DNA from: Cristatella mucedo
Lineage: Eukaryota; Bryozoa; Phylactolaemata; Cristatellidae
Assembly: GCA_009760855.2 (NCBI GenBank)
Contig: WPIO01000176.1
Span: forward strand, 317,501 to 381,500
Direction of reading: 5' to 3'
DNA: 64,000 nt
The notes beneath the pieces are model-generated. The model saw nothing but the letters and a program-made list of their open reading frames with translations. It was not told where the DNA came from and did not search any database. The position numbers and the translations under genes are program-made. Below, piece after piece: positions 57,704 to 64,000 of the stretch (within the stretch, counting starts at the first letter, position 1; each line of letters starts with the position of its first letter).

Positions 57704-57951
57704 ATCGCTCCGCTCATTAACTAACGATCGATCGCCTTTGATCAAGCTTCCATGTTGTGGCGTTTGTAAGTCTTGAGAGCGCACTTGCAAATGTGTGCGC
57801 ACACGCTCGATCGCCGCACATTTCAGGCTGTGGATGCCGGCGAAACGCCGAAACAGCGAGACCGTTTCTTCATGGCCCAACGACAACCTGCCGAACGTAG
57901 TCAGCCGAGTACCGCGACGACCGAAGTATCGATGATTAACTCGACAATTAA

Positions 57952-57999
57952 GTGTCGACGATTAGCGACGATTAGGTCTCGACGATTAGCGACGATTCA
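57952..57999. repeat. 24-bp tandem duplication
   Basis: Two units of GTSTCGACGATTAGCGACGATTMR, with a partial third at about 58012. Confidence 0.85.
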
Positions 58000-58342
58000 G
58001 TCTCAACCGAAGTCTCGACGAGTAGCGCACACGACGGCGAAAGCTCGTAACTCGAGCGAGAAGCAGCATGAAACATCTCGTCCAATCGGGTCCGCTGGAG
58101 ACTAGGATTTTGTTCTTGCTTTCGTCCACGAGCTTGGTGATAGAGCTACGTGCATAGATAGATAGGGTTGCAATTACCCCAGGACCGATCCAGAAGGGGC
58201 GTGCCTCTAAGCGGCTTGCCCTCTCCTTTTCCGCAGTGCGATTGAGCGGCTGATCGGTGGCGCGGTCTGGGTCCAGTCCCTCCGAGAAGATTCGGATGCT
58301 ATCGCGGCTAGGTGACGTGGTCTCGTTCCCGTAGATTACCGG
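57980..58342 (-). CDS. Candidate exon on minus strand, unknown product
   Basis: A strong acceptor, GCCTTCTATTTTCAG, ends at 58343 on the minus strand. Directly after it a frame without an ATG start is open for about 120 codons: PVIYGNETTSPSRDSIRIFS, then RATDQPLNRTAEKERASRLE, then SITKLVDESKNKILVSSGPD. A donor could lie at GGG|GTAATT near 58160. The opposite strand also has a frame. No family is recognised and no partner exon is identified. Confidence 0.3.
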
Positions 58343-58399
58343 CTGAAAATAGAAGGCGTGTCACAGTTGAATAACTCGAGTCGAAAAGACGCGCGGAAC

Positions 58400-59084
58400 T
58401 GATAAGATTGCGGCGGCACGCGACCAAAGAGCCCCAGCGGAAGTGGGCGGGCGCATAACGCGCCGTTAGCTCCCACTCCCGGCAGCCCGCCCAGGCAGGC
58501 GCGGCCGCCGTCCGTCGGCTCTCCGAGGTCTGCGGCGGCAGCGGCGGCAGCGGCGGCGGCGGCGGCGACGGCGGGCCAGATCGCCGATCGGTGATCGGAG
58601 CGAGCTCGGCTGCTCCCTCCTCCGGCTGCCGAGGCTGCGGGCTCAACTCTCCCGGGTGAATAAAAGACGCGCACGGCTGCATATCCGTTTCGAGTGCTTT
58701 CTATCGCCATCTATCGAGTGCGGCGTTTAGATGAACGCGGCCGACGGCTGCGCTGCGCACCGTACGCTCTGTTCGTGAGTCCTCGCGCAGGCGGCATGCC
58801 CCGAGAACAGCTCTCGTTCGCTCCTACTCTCAAGAAATGCCCTCTGTCGCTCTTTATCCCGAGGACTGCTCTCTTTGATGTTGCCTGTCGCCCTTTCTAA
58901 TCTGCCGCACGCCGTCGGCCGACGCCACGTTCATTTCCGCCTCGGTCGCGTCGCGCCGCGTCGCGCCAATTACGTTCGCCCAGGTCGAGCTCGCGTCGGC
59001 GGCGCTACTGGCGTTCGCGCGACGTGACGCAATACCGCTACGTGGCCGCTCTGCATGCCTACTAACCCGGTCGCCAACCCCACG

Positions 59085-59159
<75 letters not shown>

Positions 59160-59490
59160 CAGCCGCCGACGCGGCCCACCGCGGCCGACCGGGGTCGCCA
59201 CCCGCGGCAGCCGGGCGGAGTGTGACCGGCTAGCCGACGGCAGCCTATCAGCCGTCTGAGTTGGCCAAACAGCAGCGCCGCCTGTCGGCGGCGGAACCCG
59301 GACCGAGAGGCGGGCCTTACTTACTCTTTCGGAGCGGCGACGCTGCAGCGTGCCGCCGCGCCATTGGACGCGCACGCTGCGCCGCGTGCGAGTCGCGACC
59401 GCGAGACCACTTCGCGAGGAGTGCGAGACGACGAGCCTGCGACAGCGAGCGAGCGAGACGAGAGCTCTCGTAGTCGCGTGCAGGGCAGCC
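58400..59490. other. CpG-rich, GC-rich promoter-like region
   Basis: Very high GC with abundant CpG, CGG/CCG runs at 58536-58575 and 59084-59160, lying directly 5' of the signal-peptide exon. The 339-codon minus frame here is compositional (poly-Gly and Arg/Ala). Confidence 0.45.
59084..59160. repeat. (CCG)n microsatellite
   Basis: About 25 pure units in the presumed promoter region. Confidence 0.97.
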
Positions 59491-59493
59491 GTC

Positions 59494-59614
59494 ATGCGGT
59501 TCGCGAAGCTGTGGATATGCGCCGCCGCCGCCGCTGCGTGCGCTCTGACTGCGGCGTCGTCGCCCTCGACGTCGTCAGCGTCCGCCAGGAACCGAACTCG
59601 AACAAAAGTGGGAG
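59494..59614 (+). CDS. First coding exon of a secreted or membrane protein
   Basis: ATG at 59494 starts a 40-codon exon: MRFAKLWICAAAAAACALTA is a textbook signal peptide (basic n-region, hydrophobic Ala-rich core, small residues at the cleavage site), followed by a Ser/Thr-rich and then basic stretch (RNRTRTKVG). It ends GGGAG|GTGAGC, a consensus donor (59615-59620), leaving phase 1. The exon sits inside a CpG-rich block, as expected near a TSS. I could not find a phase-matched second exon in the remaining 4.4 kb, so the gene probably continues beyond the window. Family unknown. Confidence 0.5.
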
Positions 59615-60397
59615 GTGAGCGAGAGCGAGGCGCCAGCGTCCGCAGCGTCCGCCTCGCGAGCGCGCGCCGCGCGGCTACGAACGCGTCCTGCCGGCAGTGT
59701 CGCGGGGAGCCGGCGCCGCGCCGCCGCCGCCGCCGCTTTGCGGCGTCCGTCGCGTCCGAGCGATCGCCGCGGCGCGAACGCTCGGCGCGCCGCGGCGACA
59801 GAGCGACTGGCGCTCGGCCTGGCCGCGGCGGCCCCGCCGTCGACGGGTGCGCCGCTGCGATGTTGTCGCTCAATTAACGCGCCGCCCCTCTTGGGGACGC
59901 GCTGCTTCGCGGCGCGGTCCGAATGCATAATAGTTGGGCGCCGCGAGGAACGGAGCGACTGCGAAGTCCTGGCAAAGCCCGGGTCAATAACCGGCCGCCG
60001 CCGCCGAACCTGGCGCGCGGATAGCAAGCCGCCGGCTGCGGCGGCGGCCGGTTCTCCGCGAAGCCGCAAAGAGCAGCAGCGCTCAGCGTCCTCAGGCCAG
60101 TGGCGGCTATACGCGGCCGCAGCAGCCGCGGCCGCCGACGGAGTTCGTCGTCTCCGACGTCGCACTTGGTCCTGCTCCTCGCCCCGCCCACGACTGCAGC
60201 CCTGTAGCCCAGATGGCTCCTCGTCGGTTGTCGCCGGCTCTGCGCCGTTTCGCCGGCCAGTTGTTAAGCGGCCGAGCTCCTGATGCGAGTGGCTCCGACT
60301 TTAATGATTCGCCCGTATTCGCGTGTCCCTGGAAGCAATGAAAGCTCTCTTTACGACCAGCTGCTAGCACCAGTTGCAAGGGCGAGCGGAGACCGGA

Positions 60398-60471
60398 TGC
60401 CGCTGCTTGCGCTGCTGCTGCTGCTGCTGCATCCGTCTGTCTGTGTCTGTGCTAGAGGCCAGTGGTCGTAG
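60398..60471 (+). CDS. Short Leu-rich ORF, doubtful
   Basis: MPLLALLLLLLHPSVCVCAR then a stop after four residues. It looks like a signal peptide but arises from a CTG run, so probably coincidental. Confidence 0.1.
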
Positions 60472-60659
60472 CTCGCCCATAGGCTGCCCCTCCTCACTAC
60501 TCCACTTACTTGCTCTCCTCCCATTTTCTCTCTACTTTTCCCTGATCCTGCTCTCCCTACCGTCGTCCTACTGGCTCGACTTTCATTCGCAGTTCCGCCA
60601 TCTTTTTTTCGTGTCTCTCCATCTCATTTTATCGCCTTCAATTGATCGCAGTTCCGGCG

Positions 60660-60676
60660 TCTCTCTCTCCCTTTCT

Positions 60677-60736
<60 letters not shown>

Positions 60737-60790
60737 TCCCATCTCTCTCTCTCTCCTCTCTCCCATCTCTCTCTTTTCCTTACACTTGCC
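60660..60790. repeat. (CT)n microsatellite
   Basis: CT-rich tract with TCTCCC interruptions; source of Ser-Leu and Arg-Glu false ORFs. Confidence 0.9.
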
Positions 60791-61495
60791 ATCCCACTCT
60801 GTCTCGTCTCTCCAACGAACGCCACTCGGCCTAAGAGCAGAGGTCGGACGCTTGTACTCAGCGACAACGGCTGGCGGAGCCGGGGCTTCGAGTCTTGCAG
60901 CAGGCGGAATTCAGCAGCAGGCAATTCGCGACGACATGCTACTCGCAGGCGGAAGCCGCTACTGCCGTCTTCTGCCGGCGCTGTGCACACGACTCAATCA
61001 AATCAGCTAACGGTCCTCTTTGCGTCGCTCGCCGCTCGCCGCTTGCGGTGCCCTCGCTCGCCACTGCCCTCAGCGCCCTCGCTGTCACCATCATCGCTCG
61101 GCTGCCTCCGCGTCTCTGTCGCATCGGGCGCGTCCGTCGCGCGTGGACGCGGTGCTGGCGTTTCTCTCCGCTCCGCTCTTTAGGAGGGGCTCAGGTATGG
61201 CGGCGTTCAGTTTGCGCTAGCGCTCTCTAGTGATCGGCTCACCGACGCAGCGCCGGAGGACAGATTAGCCGCCTCTGGCGGGAAGCGTCGCCGCCGCCGC
61301 TTAGCTACCGCCGACCGTGCGCTCGCTCGACGACGTAAGCGCCAAGCATCCGGGCGTCCTCTCGAGCCGCAGCGGCGGCTCGAGAGGCCGCCCAGCGGTG
61401 GCGGCCGCCATCACTCGCGGAGATTGATCGGCGGGTCGGATGGGTGGCTGTGTGTGCGTGCGGTGTGTGTTGTGGGGTAACTGCAGCAACGGGGG

Positions 61496-61567
61496 CCGGA
61501 ATGGCCGGAGCGAGGGCGAGGGGGAGGTAGCCGGACGGTAGCCGGAATGGCCGGAGCGAGGGCGAGG
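61496..61567. repeat. 45-bp tandem duplication
   Basis: GCCGGAATGGCCGGAGCGAG and the next bases are repeated 45 bp apart (61496 and 61541). Confidence 0.8.
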
Positions 61568-62485
61568 TGGAGCTGCACCGGTAGCCGGTAGCCGAAGTGG
61601 GTGCGACAGATGGCGGCAGCGGCGGCGGCGGGTGCCATCTCACCCAGCAGCCGCCGTCACGGCTGCCGCGCGAGTGGCCACTGCAGCGCTAGCACGACGC
61701 GCTTCGTCACGCTTCGCGCCTCCTCGACAGAGAGAGCCCGTCTTGGGCAGGCGCTCACTTGTCGTCTGAATCGCCGGCCATTTTCCTATCGCTGGACATC
61801 CGAGCGGCAGCGCATTTTATCGAGCCGGCGTCTGCGGCCGCAGTTGGCTGCGGCGGCGACTAATTTAGAGCGCGAAGGAAGCTCGGGCGTCGGGCTTCAC
61901 TGTTGGGAGGAGGCGTCGCCGGTGGCATTGCACCTAGTCCGGGCGGCTGACGCCCTTCCGGCGGCCTTCCCTACCGCCGCCGCTGCACCGCCGCCGCCGA
62001 AGCTCTCCAGGCGCGGCCCAGACGACGTCCGCTGCGCGAGCGAACGTCGCTCTCCGCTCGGCAGCGGAGAGCGGGAGGCCGATTACTGTCGTTTCGCTAA
62101 TCGCCGGATCCATTTAATTTACCCCCGACACCGGAGCATCGGGCATCGCACGATTGGCGCCGACTGGCGCCGAGCAGAGACATGCTGCCGCAACGACGCC
62201 ACTTGAAGCCGCAGCGGCCGCCGCCGCCGTCGTCGGCGAACGGAGGCAAACAAGTAGCGCTGCGGCGACGCCTACGGCGGTTGCGTTGCGTTCACAGGGC
62301 AGCGCAGAGCGATGTCGAATCCTTCTCCGAGACTCACTAGACTGGGGCTGCAGCGAGTGCATAGATATGCTGTAGGGCATGCCTCGGGGAGCGCGGACTG
62401 AAGAGGGCGAGCGGGCGCCCGCTAGCGCCGCCAGCGGATGCCAGTGAGCGAAGCAAAACTGACGCCCTGAATGTAATGTCACGTA

Positions 62486-62545
62486 ATGTATCTTCATTCT
62501 GGAACCCCTCCGCAAAGACTATGCGGGTGTCGTGCAGGAGAGGAG
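62486..62545 (+). repeat. Dispersed repeat D, copy 4 (short, diverged)
   Basis: GTAATGTATCTTC followed by AAAGACTATGCGGGTG and GTGCAGGAG, matching copies 1 and 3 in order and spacing. Confidence 0.5.
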
Positions 62546-62812
62546 GGACCCGCCTGACTCGGCGACGCGGAGCACGCTGAGCGCGGGGTCGCGCTGCGCC
62601 TGCGACGCGTCCTCTTCGCACGGCCTCCTGACATTTGCCAGCCGCCGTTCGCGCGAGCGCCGGCAGCCCGAGCCTAGCAGTCGATGCAGCAGCGTGACTA
62701 AGCTAAGGTCAGGCTCTAATGAGCCGATCGCTTTGGACCGCCGCTAGGGACACGACGGCAGCGGCGTGTGCGGACAGAGCTGCCGCTTGGCATTTGCCGC
62801 CGCGACCGCTGG

Positions 62813-63067
62813 ATGCGGCTGGCTGCGGTGGCGGTCGCGACGACGGCGGCGGCGGCGGCGTTCCATTTTCCCGCGCTAATCGTCTACGACGGGCGCACGT
62901 TGGCCGAACGACTGGCGTCGGCCGCTGTCGCCCGCCATGCGAGACGCTGTCGCGGGCGAGAGACGCTCGAGACGCCCTCACGACAGCCTCGGCAGGTTGT
63001 TCGACCGGCGAACGAAATGCGATTATTGCGTGAATTATTATGGATTTCTGAAGCGCTTTCGACATGA
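62813..63067 (+). CDS. 84-codon ORF with signal-like N-terminus, doubtful
   Basis: MRLAAVAVATTAAAAAFHFP resembles a signal peptide and LIVYDGRTLAERL looks protein-like. However, the region is GC-rich, all frames are long, and the opposite strand is also open. A potential donor GCA|GTAAGC lies at about 63075. Confidence 0.2.
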   Translation: MRLAAVAVATTAAAAAFHFPALIVYDGRTLAERLASAAVARHARRCRGRETLETPSRQPRQVVRPANEMRLLRELLWISEALST

Positions 63068-63798
63068 TTACGCAGTAAGCTACGATAGCTGTTCGTCGCG
63101 TCGCGATCCGAGCGCGGCGGCGGCGGGCGCTTGAGCCGCCCGAAAACTCCGACGTGAGCTACCGGTCAGTCACGCGGGCAGCTCTTCGCTGCCCACTCCT
63201 CGCCAAAAGAGTCGATAGCTGGCTGGCGTGCGCCTCCCACGCGCGAACGCCTCTCGCGGCCCTCGACCAGGGGCGCATCCAGGATTGGGCCGCGTATGGG
63301 GCCTGACCTTAACCCTGCCGTGCGCAGCCAGCCGATCCCGGGCAGACATGGCGGCGTATCAGGCCACGTCCAGCCTTCCGATAGACTCAACGGGGAGAAC
63401 GCAAGTCCGTCTGCCTCCTGCCGTACGCCTACGGCCCCGTCGAGTGCGGCCGGCCATTTTCCTCTCGGCCGGCTCTTTGATTTGGCGAAATCGGCGAGCG
63501 ATCGTCGCGCGCGATCGGCGATCTCGAGCGGGCTACGGGCCCCAGACGGCGGCGCCGAGGTCCGCCGCAAGCTGGCGCCGGGGATGGCGGCGGTCTGCTA
63601 TCGCGACTTGCGACCGTCCGTAACCGCGGCGCGCAGCGGCGAGCCACGTCGGCCGCCGGCATTGTCTCTGCTCTTTTCTAAGCGCGAGCCGCGCGTTGAC
63701 GAGCGCCGCTCGGTGCGCGAGTGCTCGCGAAAAAGAAACAGCGATCGGAGAGCGCCGAGCGCTCTCAACGCACCCGCGGAGCCAAAGATGTCGAGATC

Positions 63799-63904
63799 CG
63801 GCGCCGGTAGAGAGCGGGCCAGCCGCGGCCGGCTGCCGCCGGCGGCTGCGGAGAGCGGGCCGGCGGCAGCCGGCCGCAGCCGGCCCGCTCTCCTCTGGCG
63901 CCGG
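63799..63904. repeat. Large near-perfect inverted repeat (hairpin)
   Basis: Arms 63810-63840 and 63862-63892 pair at 29 of 31 positions (the mismatches become G:U in RNA), with a 21-nt loop. CCGGCGCC (63799-63806) and GGCGCCGG (63897-63904) form an outer 8-bp stem across a small internal loop. Confidence 0.85.
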
Positions 63905-64000
63905 CAGGCTCTCATTGATCGTCCTCGTAATCGCGGACTTACAAAAGAGCTTTCCGTTTTTAACCAGGCTTTATAACCATCTCGCTAAGCTGAGGAGCGT

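Larger units (their letters stand above)
59615..63798. other. GC/CpG-rich remainder
   Basis: Apart from the entries listed separately, I see only compositional ORFs on both strands and no GT-AG pair that extends the 59494 exon in phase. Confidence 0.4.

Noticed and set aside
58854-59873. 339-codon minus-strand ORF with poly-Gly run
   Set aside because: Built from CCG repeats and GC-rich Arg/Ala composition. It lies antisense to the signal-peptide exon and shows no domain.

Overview
This is a eukaryotic, almost certainly metazoan, nuclear genome window. I see no prokaryotic operons, ribosome binding sites or dense ORFs. I do see GT-AG introns, a polyadenylation signal, non-LTR retrotransposons of an L2/CR1-like type, tRNA-derived SINEs and very many long microsatellites. 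I cannot name the species or phylum from sequence alone.

Layout. Positions 1-4690 and 21820-26450 are two direct copies of one segmental duplication. Copy A is cut by the window start. The copies differ by indels, microsatellite length and one LINE-tail insertion. The ~17 kb between them holds L2-like LINE fossils (5188-6600, 8004-8375, 8847-9096, 10150-10690, 11680-12215, 17290-18335), a 28-bp tandem array of TGACC-type half-sites (9788-9908), and the best gene model of the window: a four-exon minus-strand gene (12520-16354, 429 codons). That model has phase-compatible canonical splice sites and an AATAAA 124 nt after the stop. Positions 26450-36000 are repeat-rich: an RLE-type LINE fragment (27748-28312), a LINE inserted inside another LINE (29880-32590), SINEs, and a small palindromic MITE-like family. 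Positions 36000-64000 mix further LINE/SINE copies and long microsatellites (TCTG/CT, CTG x66, GA, CT/TA, CCG) with GC- and CpG-rich blocks (36.2-36.7, 42.6-43.9, 51.1-52.1, 54.7-56.0 and 58.4-64 kb) that look like promoter or first-exon regions. The clearest of these has a signal-peptide first exon with a perfect splice donor at 59494-59614.

How the parts work together. Most of the window is retroelement material. The L2-like LINE and one SINE family end in the same conserved 3' hairpin, consistent with SINE mobilisation by the LINE reverse transcriptase. Genuine host coding sequence appears limited to a few short exons with low-complexity, acidic, Ser/Pro- or Ala-rich products that I do not recognise. 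Most long ORFs here are GC-rich shadows or run through microsatellites and are left out.
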